A program made the position numbers and the translations under genes. From positions 1 through 35,676 of the IMG/VR virus record IMGVR_UViG_3300038463_000304: a stretch of 35,676 nucleotides of DNA. The stretch is one strand, 5' to 3'. The notes beneath the pieces were generated by a model, which ran no database searches, was not told the DNA's origin, and worked only from the letters and a program-made list of their open reading frames with translations. Shown here piece after piece: positions 6,772 to 14,968 of this stretch. The DNA is from a virus. Within the stretch, counting starts at the first letter, position 1, and each line of letters begins with the position of its first letter.

Positions 6772-9486
6772 TTACCTCGGAGTAGAAGGTTTAATTTCCT
6801 CAAACATTCTGCCCAATAAATAGTTACCGTTAACGACATTGCTGGTAAATATATATTGCCTAACTCTTCCTATACTCATGGGATCGACTTTAACAGTAGT
6901 TGGCGTCATTGTAAATGTTTGGCTATGAGTGTGAGAGCTCTGAGCATACTCTTTCACGTTCACCTGAAGCGTCATATTTTCTTGCATTATGATATCGGGA
7001 TAAAAGCTATAGATCAGCTGGGTATTATCACCTTCCTGAATTAAGGTATAATTGGTCTGGGCAAAGGAATTCATGGGCGCAAATTGACTGTTCCAAGGGT
7101 CAGTGAAATAGTTGAAACTATCATTGTAATCGTTGAGTCCACTGTTGTGCTGGAATAATCTGCCATCAGTAGTCGTGAAGAAGATCGCAGAAGTTCCTCC
7201 TCCATCTATAACCGTGCTTGTACTGTACGCATTTGAAACCGGCACATTGACCTCTATATATCCTCCGTAAATATATCTCACGCTGGTAGTGCCATTAATC
7301 TCAGCAGCTGTAAATCCATCAACAGCAGTAGCGTTCTCTATAGTTATCACCTGATTCACCTGCAATGCATTCCCAGTGTAGTTCAAGGCTAATATCTGAG
7401 TTCCCACAGTTACGGCAGCCCCTCCACCAGTGCCCGCACTCGTAGCAGGAACTATTGCTGAGAATGTGAAACCTGTAGCGCCAGCCTCTGGACTTCCATA
7501 CTCACCAAAGCCGAAAATTCCTCCTCCAAACCCCTCTATTCCTTCAGTGAACCCTGTGATGGTCTGCATGCCATTCAAATCTCCCGCCGGTATTCCATTG
7601 GTATTTGTGGCTCCAGAAATTAATACGCTATCACCTACCTGTAAATATATTGCGTCAGTATTGACGGAGACAGATACAACATTGGAACCATTGAGCGTAG
7701 AAAATGGATTATTGACCAGATTGTAAAAAAATGTACTTATGCCGTTTGGAATTGGCACAATCGTTGTAGCAAGACTTTGCACCAAAAATGGAAATTCATT
7801 TATGTTGACAGGTTCTTCAGAGGCGGTTCTAGGGTTAGTTCCTATCGTCCAGTGACCTTCCTTGTAATTATAGTCCACATAACTGTTTGGTTCTATGTCC
7901 TGTCCTTGGCAGTAATAAAAACGAACTGTAGACCATTCTACATCTACATGGACGAAAGATTTAGCATACTGAGACCAATTTAGATTATCAAAAACGTATC
8001 TTTTTACGGTATTATTGGGCAAAACGCTAACGGTATATCCATCGAATCCATAAAAATCTCCTTGCCCCATCCAAAATACGGCATCCTCAACGACCCCCCG
8101 TGCTTTCGGAGCCAAAATGCCATCTGTAGAAAATAGTTTACGGGGCAACCAAATATCGGGGAGTCCCACAAATTCCATCGTATAAACGGCAGAACTCGTA
8201 AATAACATGTCATAATTGCGCGATTTGGCCTGAGAAAGGAAAACATTTGCCTGTTGAAATACTTGAATATTGGCAAGATTGTTAGCTCCTGGCGTCCAAA
8301 CAGTGTAATCTCCGGCTCCAGATCCCCAAAATAGATTCAAGGCTCCAGCCGCTCCGAGAGTGCAAACAATATTATTGGATACGTAGACCCATTTCACTGC
8401 ATTTGGCGCTCCAGATATCAAAATAGGAGCAACGGTTACATCATTTGCCCATTCGAATAAATTGGCTATGCTAGGATCATCATCAGGAGTGTCACCGGGA
8501 GTCAGAACTACATTGGTACCGAAAGTGTCCATCGACCAGATCCTAGGAAACATGGTAGTGATTCCAGCGCTGTTGGCCGCCCCAAATATCAGGGCACCAA
8601 ACTCGCCCGCGCCGAATCCCACGCCATCCGTCTGTCCAGGACTTCCAGCAGCTATCTGAGACTGAATAGTCGTACTCGATCCTCCTCCCGCAGTTACCTT
8701 ACTTGTGGCGACTATTCCAGTGGAAATGGTGAAATTATTTCTATCTACCACATTGCTTATGTTGTACTCTTTATTGATGTCGGCAGCCAGAACTCCGTCC
8801 ACATCTGTAGCTAACTGGAATTTAATCCTGTCGTAGTCCAGGAGATTATTATTGTTGTAATTCACGTATAAATATGAGGACGCCCAGTTCAGATTCACAG
8901 TAACCGATCCTGTAGAAGTAGCAGCGACCGCAACATCGAATTGCACCTGGCTATTATTGAGCTCCTCTACTGGAAAAGTATTGTTGAAATTCATAGCAGG
9001 GATCCCATTGATGGGGTTAGTGACGCCAGAAATAGTTATCAAATCACCGCTTTGAAAATATTGTGTCATATCCATCGTAATGGTTTGGCTCTTTGCCACC
9101 GTGGAAATAGTAACATTTACCCCAGTATTGTACTCAGTGCTGAATGCATTGGGAATATTCGTAGTAGAAGTGAGTAGAGGGGTTATATTATAAAAATCAT
9201 CTTCCCCTTGCAAAGGAGCATAAGCGTATAATCTGGTGGATGTACCTATTAATGTTATCGGATTATTATTCTGATCTCGATAAGAAAATATATTTCGGGC
9301 GGTTCCTTTTATTTGTTGACCATTAGCCGGCCAAATTCTCTGCCATCCTAATAACTTGCGTAATTTACCACCTTGAAATCTTATTTTATCAGCATTAGTC
9401 CAGAAAATAGTATCCAGGGGCGTCGAATCACTTGATGGATTGACACCTGGCACTATTTCTAATTGGATTTTCTTGCCAAGTAACAT
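6772..9486 (-). CDS. Large tail hub / nozzle-like structural protein (P22 gp10-like), 904 aa
   Basis: The N-terminus (NADKIRFQGGKLRKLLGWQR) and the segment KGTARNIFSYRDQNNN with TLIGTSTRLYAY have the pattern of podoviral stabilisation or tail-hub proteins. The C-terminus (IGRVRQYIFTSNVV with GNYLLGRMFEEIKP) is also typical of that group. The central part (residues 305-550) resembles a propeller-like tail nozzle. Four short beta modules carrying a G-I/V/F-x-A-x-x-x-N signature recur near residues 147-180, 219-245, 617-645 and 710-735, and there are two Gly/Phe-rich loops near 290-302 and 652-669. It probably closes the connector and forms the tail hub. It is larger than P22 gp10, apparently because of the inserted modules. 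Confidence 0.65.
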   Translation of the reverse strand: MLLGKKIQLEIVPGVNPSSDSTPLDTIFWTNADKIRFQGGKLRKLLGWQRIWPANGQQIKGTARNIFSYRDQNNNPITLIGTSTRLYAYAPLQGEDDFYNITPLLTSTTNIPNAFSTEYNTGVNVTISTVAKSQTITMDMTQYFQSGDLITISGVTNPINGIPAMNFNNTFPVEELNNSQVQFDVAVAATSTGSVTVNLNWASSYLYVNYNNNNLLDYDRIKFQLATDVDGVLAADINKEYNISNVVDRNNFTISTGIVATSKVTAGGGSSTTIQSQIAAGSPGQTDGVGFGAGEFGALIFGAANSAGITTMFPRIWSMDTFGTNVVLTPGDTPDDDPSIANLFEWANDVTVAPILISGAPNAVKWVYVSNNIVCTLGAAGALNLFWGSGAGDYTVWTPGANNLANIQVFQQANVFLSQAKSRNYDMLFTSSAVYTMEFVGLPDIWLPRKLFSTDGILAPKARGVVEDAVFWMGQGDFYGFDGYTVSVLPNNTVKRYVFDNLNWSQYAKSFVHVDVEWSTVRFYYCQGQDIEPNSYVDYNYKEGHWTIGTNPRTASEEPVNINEFPFLVQSLATTIVPIPNGISTFFYNLVNNPFSTLNGSNVVSVSVNTDAIYLQVGDSVLISGATNTNGIPAGDLNGMQTITGFTEGIEGFGGGIFGFGEYGSPEAGATGFTFSAIVPATSAGTGGGAAVTVGTQILALNYTGNALQVNQVITIENATAVDGFTAAEINGTTSVRYIYGGYIEVNVPVSNAYSTSTVIDGGGTSAIFFTTTDGRLFQHNSGLNDYNDSFNYFTDPWNSQFAPMNSFAQTNYTLIQEGDNTQLIYSFYPDIIMQENMTLQVNVKEYAQSSHTHSQTFTMTPTTVKVDPMSIGRVRQYIFTSNVVNGNYLLGRMFEEIKPSTPR

Positions 9487-9492
9487 TCAATT

Positions 9493-10467
9493 TTAGCTAA
9501 TAAATTCAGTTATTATTATACAGCCACTAGCTCCGTTACCACCATTCGCAACGGCTGACCCGTTAGATGAAATACCACCACCACCGCCGCCGCCGGTTCC
9601 AGCCTGACCATTATTACCATTCACAACTGTAGATGAACTAGGTATACAAGCAACCCATGGGGCTCCTCCATTGCCATAAATGCCACTGCCACCACTGCCA
9701 CTTATATAAGTAGGGCCTGTACCTCCGTAACCAGCTGCCCCGAATCCCCCATTAAGATTAAGGAGATTTCCACCTGTCGAACTACCGGGAGCAGGCGCAG
9801 CAAAAACAGTGCCCGCAACCATTGATACTCCCCCAGCTCCACCTGTAGCCGTGATAAGAGCACCAAATGAACTATTACCTCCATTGGCTCCTGCTATCGG
9901 TGAACTAGTTCCGCCTGCGCCCCCAGCTCCTACTGTGACTGTCACTCCACCGAGGACAGAGGCAGCAGCCAAAAGTGATTTGCCATAGCCTCCTCCTGCT
10001 CCCCCTTGACTCCAGTAATTTATAGGTGTTCCAGTTATTGTTGCTGCACCGCCGCCACCACCACCTTGAACTTCAACAGTTAGATAGACTAAGTTAGCAG
10101 AAGGAGTATATGTAAATGTTCCCGCAGTTTTAAAAGTAACTGGATTTAAAACCAATGATAATGAAGTTACAGGGGCAAAAGTATGAGTGGTAGGATTTAT
10201 AGTCCCTACTAGAACCCAACTTGTGCCGTCATAAATATTTAGTGGCCAAGTAGAACCAGTGGTGTTAACCCACCATTGACCTGATGTAGGGGAAGCAGTA
10301 GTGCCAAGAACCGGAGTCGAAGTCCCAGCAAAATTTGCTGTAAGGCTAGTTAAAAAAGCGTCTAAATTCGTGCTATTAGTATTAAGCATGCCGCCCCAAA
10401 GATTGGCGTCAGTACTGCTCAAAACCGCAGGTTCAATCAATGAAAAGTTGGGGGTTGTTGTAGCCAT
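9493..10467 (-). CDS. Tail fibre protein with glycine-rich tip domain, 324 aa
   Basis: The first 50 residues (NFSLIEPAVLSSTDANLWGG followed by a TNLDAF motif) match the virion-anchoring start of many tail fibre proteins. From residue about 108 the pattern TFKTAGTFTYTPSANLVYLT leads into a long Gly-rich domain with runs such as GGGGGGAATI and GAGGAGGTSS. This is typical of Gly-rich adhesin domains at fibre tips, which bind surface sugars or outer-membrane proteins. The ribosome site AAGGAG precedes ATG. It lies between the hub and adaptor genes, far from the other fibre genes. Confidence 0.7.
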   Translation of the reverse strand: MATTTPNFSLIEPAVLSSTDANLWGGMLNTNSTNLDAFLTSLTANFAGTSTPVLGTTASPTSGQWWVNTTGSTWPLNIYDGTSWVLVGTINPTTHTFAPVTSLSLVLNPVTFKTAGTFTYTPSANLVYLTVEVQGGGGGGAATITGTPINYWSQGGAGGGYGKSLLAAASVLGGVTVTVGAGGAGGTSSPIAGANGGNSSFGALITATGGAGGVSMVAGTVFAAPAPGSSTGGNLLNLNGGFGAAGYGGTGPTYISGSGGSGIYGNGGAPWVACIPSSSTVVNGNNGQAGTGGGGGGGISSNGSAVANGGNGASGCIIITEFIS

Positions 10468-10477
10468 TTATAACTCC

Positions 10478-11179
10478 TTAATAACTTAAATAGGGAGTAG
10501 TATCTCTTTGTGAGTTACGAATCCTTAATTGTGATAATGCATATTGTGCTTGTGCTCTGTCACTAGCTGATAATTCTGGGCTTTGAAGAGAATCTCTGTA
10601 GAAAATACTTCTAGCTGTATATCTTGTAACGTCTTGTGTGAAATCCCCTAGCCATAACGATGTAAGGTTATACTGATCTGCAGTCCATGGCTGTTGCACA
10701 TAGGGATCTGAAGGTGCAGGAATCGTCACGTAATCATCGGGATAATATCCATCTCTATAATAATAATCTATTGCCAGATTGTACTGTCCTGGGGGAGTAG
10801 GCCACAAGTGAATGTTATTACCGTACAAAGCCCAATTAGCAGGTACTCCTGGAGTAAATTGCTGCCATCTAAAAGTTTGTAATTCCCAATATGTGACTTC
10901 TTTGAAGCCTGAAGCGGGTGTATACAATAGATTTCGACTTTGTGAATCTAGCAAAATTAGATTCAAAACTGATATAAAATCACTAGGTAATGGAATTACG
11001 AACTGATCAGTTCCAACTGGTAAGATATCAAACTTAGAGTTGATAAATAATTGTTCCGTTTCCAATTCTTTGACAGCAGCAACTAAAGCATTCTGCACTT
11101 CAATAACAAAAATCGTATTGCCTAATCTATTAGTTTCCATCAAGATTTGGTCGCGCATTTGACCATAAGTTGCTGCCAT
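10478..11179 (-). CDS. Head-tail adaptor / head completion protein, 233 aa
   Basis: The helical N-terminus (YGQMRDQILMETNRL and VQNALVAAVKELE), the following IPLPSDFISVLNLILL segment, the aromatic-rich centre (WELQTFRWQQF, HLWPTPPGQYNLAIDYYYR) and a helical C-terminus fit the adaptor proteins that bind below the portal in podoviruses (P22 gp4 or SU10-type). It lies two genes downstream of the capsid gene, as expected. The exact family assignment is tentative. Confidence 0.65.
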   Translation of the reverse strand: MAATYGQMRDQILMETNRLGNTIFVIEVQNALVAAVKELETEQLFINSKFDILPVGTDQFVIPLPSDFISVLNLILLDSQSRNLLYTPASGFKEVTYWELQTFRWQQFTPGVPANWALYGNNIHLWPTPPGQYNLAIDYYYRDGYYPDDYVTIPAPSDPYVQQPWTADQYNLTSLWLGDFTQDVTRYTARSIFYRDSLQSPELSASDRAQAQYALSQLRIRNSQRDTTPYLSY

Positions 11180-11194
11180 TCAAGTTACTCCGTC

Positions 11195-11749
11195 TTATGG
11201 ATTTCCGACGCAGTAATAAGTAAAGTACATCCAAACTGTACCGGTAGCTGCAGCAGTCGCTGGAGCAGTAGTAACAGTAAGAACTAAATCCAAGAATCCA
11301 CCTGGTTCATTTGTAGGACTATTTTCATCATTATAATATTCATAGCCTGCACCTTTAGTTTGAACCACATAACTCTGAGCATTAGGTGGATAAGGAGGAG
11401 TTACAGTAGCAAAAGCAGGAGGGACATTGCTGAAACTTACAACAATAGCACCAGCTACATTAGTTCCCATAACACCGCCAGTAATCCAACGAGCAGCTGC
11501 ATTAGCATCATTAGCAGTACTGTCACCTAACTCAAATCTACCCAGTGGAGTAGCATTAGAATCAAGTTGACTGCAACGAACTACTGCATCAAGCCCGATA
11601 ATGCCAGAAGGAGTGACGGCATCAGGAAATGTAATAGTGTCTCCTAATCCGAGACCCGCAGTCAATTCAAAATAATAACCCAGTACATAAGTACGCCCTG
11701 GAGACCAAGGAGTTTGATTTTGTAAAGGGGTAGCAACATAATTTACCAT
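11195..11749 (-). CDS. Putative head decoration / minor capsid protein, 184 aa
   Basis: This beta-rich protein is rich in Thr, Ala and Pro. It follows the major capsid gene with a gap of about 14 bases. Its size, lack of charge clusters and immediate position after the capsid gene fit a decoration or minor head protein. I do not recognise a named family, so the role rests on gene order. Confidence 0.5.
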   Translation of the reverse strand: MVNYVATPLQNQTPWSPGRTYVLGYYFELTAGLGLGDTITFPDAVTPSGIIGLDAVVRCSQLDSNATPLGRFELGDSTANDANAAARWITGGVMGTNVAGAIVVSFSNVPPAFATVTPPYPPNAQSYVVQTKGAGYEYYNDENSPTNEPGGFLDLVLTVTTAPATAAATGTVWMYFTYYCVGNP

Positions 11750-11763
11750 TTGTTATCCTCCTA

Positions 11764-12894
11764 TTAATAAGCTGCAGTTTGAGCTACATAACCAGGAACA
11801 ACAATAACGCCATGATCAGTGCCATTAAAGGTAACTTTCTTAGTTCCCCATAGTGCATTAATCGCTACACGTCTTGTGTTGCCGATATCAATAACGTCTT
11901 CGCGGATCATGAATCCTGGTACGATTTCCTTGCCATCATCATAACCACGTCCTAAAGCGAATGCTGCAGCATCTCTACCACAGAATACCGACCTACGAAC
12001 ATTTGGTAAAACGACACCGGTTCCATCGTTAGCAGTTAAGCCATTAGGAATCTTGTCAGTTTTCATGATTAAAGTTTGGGAATAAACCATCGAACGACCG
12101 AAGCCACCATCACCATCGCCACCTGCAATTGCGTTACCGAAAATATCACGGAACTGAATTGGAGCAGATGTATCTTGGATTAGTTGTTGCCATTGGAAAG
12201 TATGAACATACCAATGATACTTAATTTCTCCAGTTTCTGAAAGAGGACGAATGTAGTAAGGATCTGCAATTTCAGCCATAGACTCTAATTGATCCACTAA
12301 AGATAACTTTAATGTAGCAGTTGGATCTGACTGTGTTGTTGTATCACTTGTATTTGAACCGATGTAAAGAACGCGATTAGCACTTGGAGGTACTGGTTGA
12401 TTCATACCTTGGAGTGTTAATCTGCTTGCGCCTGTAAAGGTTGTACCTTGATAAGTAAAGCTTACTGGATTGAATCCGGCTAATTGATATAGTACGGAAA
12501 CAATACCACGTTGAGCTAACCAATCCATAGATACTTTATATGTATCTTCTGGTAAATCATAGACAACTCTTTGTTGAGAGATTGTCATGACATTTGGAAT
12601 TTGGATAGGATAACGAAGTTGATTTATTAATAAATCGTCAGTGAAATAAATCAATGGATATTCGTTACCATCAGCAATTTGATTACCGATTAGACCCGCA
12701 CCTGTTTGTTTTTGTAAGAAGGAAATTCTGACACGATCGCCAGCGTTTTCTTGTGTATCTTCATGCTTACGAACAATACCTGCTTCCATCATTGCTGCAA
12801 GCATACCTGTATCAGTTACGAAATCGCGGTAAATCCGCATGCTCCATAACTTAACGGTTTGTGGACTGTTCGAAGCGAAAATGGTATTTGCCAT
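11764..12894 (-). CDS. Major capsid protein, N4-gp56 type, 376 aa
   Basis: The sequence has the pattern of the N4-gp56/DUF4043 capsid family (HK97 fold). It opens with SPQTVKLWSMRIYRDFV, then AGDRVRISFLQKQTGAGLIG, NEYPLIYFTDDLLINQLRYP, a helical segment with YDLPEDTYKVSMDWLAQ, and near the C-terminus RRSVFCGRDAAAFALGRGYD. The frame is open to 12918, but ATG at 12894 is preferred because a perfect GGAGG lies 7 bases upstream. The gene has its own candidate promoter and a leader of about 200 bases, which would allow extra expression of the most abundant virion protein. It is unusually separated from the scaffold gene by the lysis genes. Confidence 0.85.
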   Translation of the reverse strand: MANTIFASNSPQTVKLWSMRIYRDFVTDTGMLAAMMEAGIVRKHEDTQENAGDRVRISFLQKQTGAGLIGNQIADGNEYPLIYFTDDLLINQLRYPIQIPNVMTISQQRVVYDLPEDTYKVSMDWLAQRGIVSVLYQLAGFNPVSFTYQGTTFTGASRLTLQGMNQPVPPSANRVLYIGSNTSDTTTQSDPTATLKLSLVDQLESMAEIADPYYIRPLSETGEIKYHWYVHTFQWQQLIQDTSAPIQFRDIFGNAIAGGDGDGGFGRSMVYSQTLIMKTDKIPNGLTANDGTGVVLPNVRRSVFCGRDAAAFALGRGYDDGKEIVPGFMIREDVIDIGNTRRVAINALWGTKKVTFNGTDHGVIVVPGYVAQTAAY

Positions 12895-13101
12895 TAAAGC
12901 CTCCATAAATAATTTCAAAAAGCAGATTACTCTGCGCCTTGATTCTTTTTATTTACGAAGCACTTTAACGTCTTACTGGACGACGCTATTTAACGTGTTG
13001 CAACACGAGCAGTTTAAAGAGTATTACAATTGCTTAGCTCTGTCCGTTTTACGTGTTCAGACTCACGTTCGGCTATAACGTTGCTCGAGAGAATCTTTTT
13101 T
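12895..13101 (-). promoter_or_regulatory. Structured leader of the capsid gene
   Basis: This stretch of about 200 bases holds no convincing gene. It has several inverted repeats: CGTGTTG/CAACACG (12994-13007, no loop), CGTC/GACG (12969-12982) and ACGTG/CACGT (13051-13068). The word TTTAACGT appears twice. The region ends with the strong GGAGG site of the capsid gene. It may stabilise the capsid mRNA or hold operators. No known riboswitch class was recognised. Confidence 0.45.
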
Positions 13102-13130
13102 AGTTTACAGAAACTTAAGAAATTATGCAA
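13102..13130 (-). promoter_or_regulatory. Candidate capsid-gene promoter
   Basis: On the minus strand TTGCAT is followed after 17 bases by TAAACT, with TG just before the -10. A transcript would start near 13095 and read the capsid leader. The paired DnaA boxes lie about 65 bases upstream of that start, a spacing at which activators often bind. Confidence 0.5.
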
Positions 13131-13149
13131 GGAATATGTTATACAGAAC

Positions 13150-13171
13150 TTATCCACAAAATTGTGGATAA
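13150..13171. promoter_or_regulatory. Palindromic pair of consensus DnaA boxes
   Basis: TTATCCACA at 13150-13158 faces its reverse complement TGTGGATAA at 13163-13171 across 4 bases; the dyad extends to 10-base arms. Both copies are perfect matches to the strong E. coli DnaA box. The site sits between the end of the 76-residue gene and the capsid promoter. It may bind host DnaA for origin, titration or transcription control, or may be an operator for another protein. No T-run follows it, so it is not a good terminator. Confidence 0.6.
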
Positions 13172-13402
13172 CTAGGAAGGTTTAATTCCCCAAGAGTATA
13201 AAGTTTTTAGAACCATATCATATTCTTGCTTTTTGAATTCTAGAAATTCATTTATCAAAGTTTGTTTCCCAAAGCGTTCTTTACAAAGGATTTCTGATGT
13301 TTCCAGAAAAGCTATCCTCTGCGCACGTTCGGGATTCATTTGACCCTCATGTTGAAGAATTCCTATTCTTTCATCAAATAGATATTGATATTGTTCTTTC
13401 AT
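13172..13402 (-). CDS. Hypothetical protein downstream of lysozyme, 76 aa
   Basis: This is a helical, charged protein (DERIGILQHEGQMNPERAQR) with no membrane segment and no recognised family. The gene overlaps the lysozyme stop by 4 bases (ATGA), so it is probably translated with the lysis genes. Its stop codon touches the DnaA-box dyad. A regulatory or lysis-accessory role cannot be decided from sequence. Confidence 0.55.
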   Translation of the reverse strand: MKEQYQYLFDERIGILQHEGQMNPERAQRIAFLETSEILCKERFGKQTLINEFLEFKKQEYDMVLKTLYSWGIKPS

Positions 13403-13830
13403 GATAAAAATAACTCTGCTTCTGTTTCTCTACGTTTAATCAATCCTGGGAGTTTAGTCGCTCCAGCGTAGACCCACCTTTTGAATTGATTAGCAGCCCC
13501 TCTATAATCTCCACGATTCAACTTTGCTTTTAAGGTACTAGCTTGAAGAACTCCCGCTCCTAAATTATAAACAAAATCTATCAGGGCTGTAAACTCATTA
13601 TCATCTAATTGGACTTTGATTAATCTTTCCACTGCAGCGCCAGCAATTTGTAAATCGGTTTGCAATAATTCCAAGGCTTGTTCTTCACTTATATGCATGA
13701 AGTTCTCATCGGGTTTAATTAAATGTCCATATCCTATGGTAGGTAAACCTGTAGCATCCCCATATCGAACTAATCTAAGTCCTTCGAAGCCCTTTACTAA
13801 ATTAATTGTCTGTAATGTTATAGGTCGCAT
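13399..13830 (-). CDS. Endolysin, T4-type lysozyme (GH24), 143 aa
   Basis: The catalytic triad pattern of T4 lysozyme is present with the same spacing: Glu16 in KGFEGLRL, Asp25 in YGDATG and Thr31 in LPTIGYGH. The C-terminal lobe has FVYNLGAGV and KRRETEAELF. The enzyme hydrolyses the beta-1,4 bond between N-acetylmuramic acid and N-acetylglucosamine in peptidoglycan. No signal peptide or signal-arrest segment is visible, so release should depend on the holin gene immediately upstream, whose end it abuts. Confidence 0.93.
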   Translation of the reverse strand: MRPITLQTINLVKGFEGLRLVRYGDATGLPTIGYGHLIKPDENFMHISEEQALELLQTDLQIAGAAVERLIKVQLDDNEFTALIDFVYNLGAGVLQASTLKAKLNRGDYRGAANQFKRWVYAGATKLPGLIKRRETEAELFLS

Positions 13831-14217
13831 CTAGAGCCTTGAAGTCACAGTGTCGCCAAAATAGAAGGACATAATACATCCTAAGATTGCGTAATCGTGA
13901 TCATTCATGACAGCTGCCTCGGGATAAAAGCAGCTAGCAATCATTTTTGCTGTGAAAATTATGGCTATGATAGGTCTTACACAGGCATTAAATCCATCAA
14001 CCCATGGAATAGATGTCTTCATAGAAGAATACATAGATTGTATTTCTGAAGCTTTAGCATTCATTCCAATTTCTTGCAGTTGAGCAGTGAGATTGAGCTT
14101 AGCTAACTCCATCTGCATGCTCATTATCGCCAATTCCTGTTTATTATCGGAGAGCCCTTCCAAGAACTTGAAAAGGTGTGGCAAAAAACCGATAATTGTT
14201 CCTATAATAGCAAACAT
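13831..14217 (-). CDS. Holin, 3-TM type, 128 aa
   Basis: It has a hydrophobic N-terminal segment (MFAIIGTIIGFLPHLFKFLE), a helical middle, then two hydrophobic segments (VRPIIAIIFTAKMIASCF and YAILGCIMSFYFGDT). The R-P-I-I-A and F-Y-F-G-D motifs are typical of 3-TM phage/GTA holins. It should form inner-membrane lesions that release the lysozyme. The gene touches the lysozyme gene and its ATG overlaps the stop of the small membrane protein before it. Confidence 0.75.
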   Translation of the reverse strand: MFAIIGTIIGFLPHLFKFLEGLSDNKQELAIMSMQMELAKLNLTAQLQEIGMNAKASEIQSMYSSMKTSIPWVDGFNACVRPIIAIIFTAKMIASCFYPEAAVMNDHDYAILGCIMSFYFGDTVTSRL

Positions 14218-14394
14218 TTACAGCTTAGATTTAATATTCTGCAAGGTAGTTTCAAGTTTAACTTCTAGGTCAGTTATCCGTGTTTTTAAAGCAGCAATCT
14301 CTCTCATGAAGAAAAAGCCTACAGCCCCACAACCTATGAAAGCTAAAACAGTTAAAACAATATATAAAAAAAGCTTAGCCACGTCATGTTCCAT
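14218..14394 (-). CDS. Small membrane protein, spanin- or antiholin-like, 58 aa
   Basis: ATG at 14394 opens a 58-residue frame beginning MEHDVAKLFLYIVLTVLAF. It has one membrane helix (residues about 7-30) followed by a coiled-coil tail (REIAALKTRITDLEVKLETT). This architecture fits an inner-membrane spanin or a holin regulator. A weak AAGGGA site precedes it and its TAA overlaps the holin ATG region (TAAATG), a strong sign of coupling. No outer-membrane lipoprotein partner was found nearby, so a complete two-component spanin is not shown. Confidence 0.65.
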   Translation of the reverse strand: MEHDVAKLFLYIVLTVLAFIGCGAVGFFFMREIAALKTRITDLEVKLETTLQNIKSKL

Positions 14395-14419
14395 TTTTAG
14401 ATTCCCTTTTCATTAAAAG

Positions 14420-14968
14420 TTATAATTCTCTAGCGCTGGTAAATTCTTTACTATGTCTTAGATATCTATCGGCAAATTTAACAGCTAAATCTTCACCTTC
14501 AGCTACTGCAACATCTACTCCATCGTTCAAAACTTTCGCCGCTGTTTCTATTGCTGCATTAGCTACAACTTGAGATTCTAAACCAGATGTTCCCATGTTG
14601 CCGAGTGATATGGACACCGCTACTTCAGCTCCTACTTTAGCTAAATCAACTATAGTATGTCCAGCAGCTTCAACTTTATCCGCTTCTGCAGTTATATCTT
14701 TATGATCTGTTGGTTCCTTTTTGCCAGTGTCGGCAATATGGTCAAGTCCTGTGGTAGCTGCTGCTTCCAAACCAACAATGCCAACTTCTGTCGCTATATT
14801 GGCTTTGGCCGCTTCCGGTGCGGGTAACATTATATCCTCTGCAACGATGGCAGCTATTTCAATTGTACCGCATAATGCTGGCAAATAAGTTTGACAAAGA
14901 GTAATAAAGCGCTGCCACAAAGTAGGCTTAGTGTGAGGCAAACGTTTTATCTCTCTTTCTCTAGCCAT
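14420..14968 (-). CDS. Hypothetical protein between scaffold and lysis genes, 182 aa
   Basis: It has a basic N-terminus (MAREREIKRLPHTKPTLWQR), then a hydrophobic stretch (TYLPALCGTIEIAAIVAE) and a long Ala/Val-rich region with repeated acidic residues (ITAEADKVEAAGHTIVDLAK). No family is recognised. The start overlaps the scaffold stop by 8 bases. It might be a head-assembly accessory or a membrane protein of the lysis group. Confidence 0.5.
   Translation of the reverse strand: MAREREIKRLPHTKPTLWQRFITLCQTYLPALCGTIEIAAIVAEDIMLPAPEAAKANIATEVGIVGLEAAATTGLDHIADTGKKEPTDHKDITAEADKVEAAGHTIVDLAKVGAEVAVSISLGNMGTSGLESQVVANAAIETAAKVLNDGVDVAVAEGEDLAVKFADRYLRHSKEFTSAREL

Noticed and set aside
8004-8276. 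Minus-strand open frame inside the hub gene in another phase
   Set aside because: It lies wholly within the 904-residue hub gene and has no independent support.
12839-13078. Plus-strand open frame of 79 codons across the capsid leader
   Set aside because: It begins antisense inside the capsid gene and covers inverted repeats, with no ribosome site and no protein-like composition.
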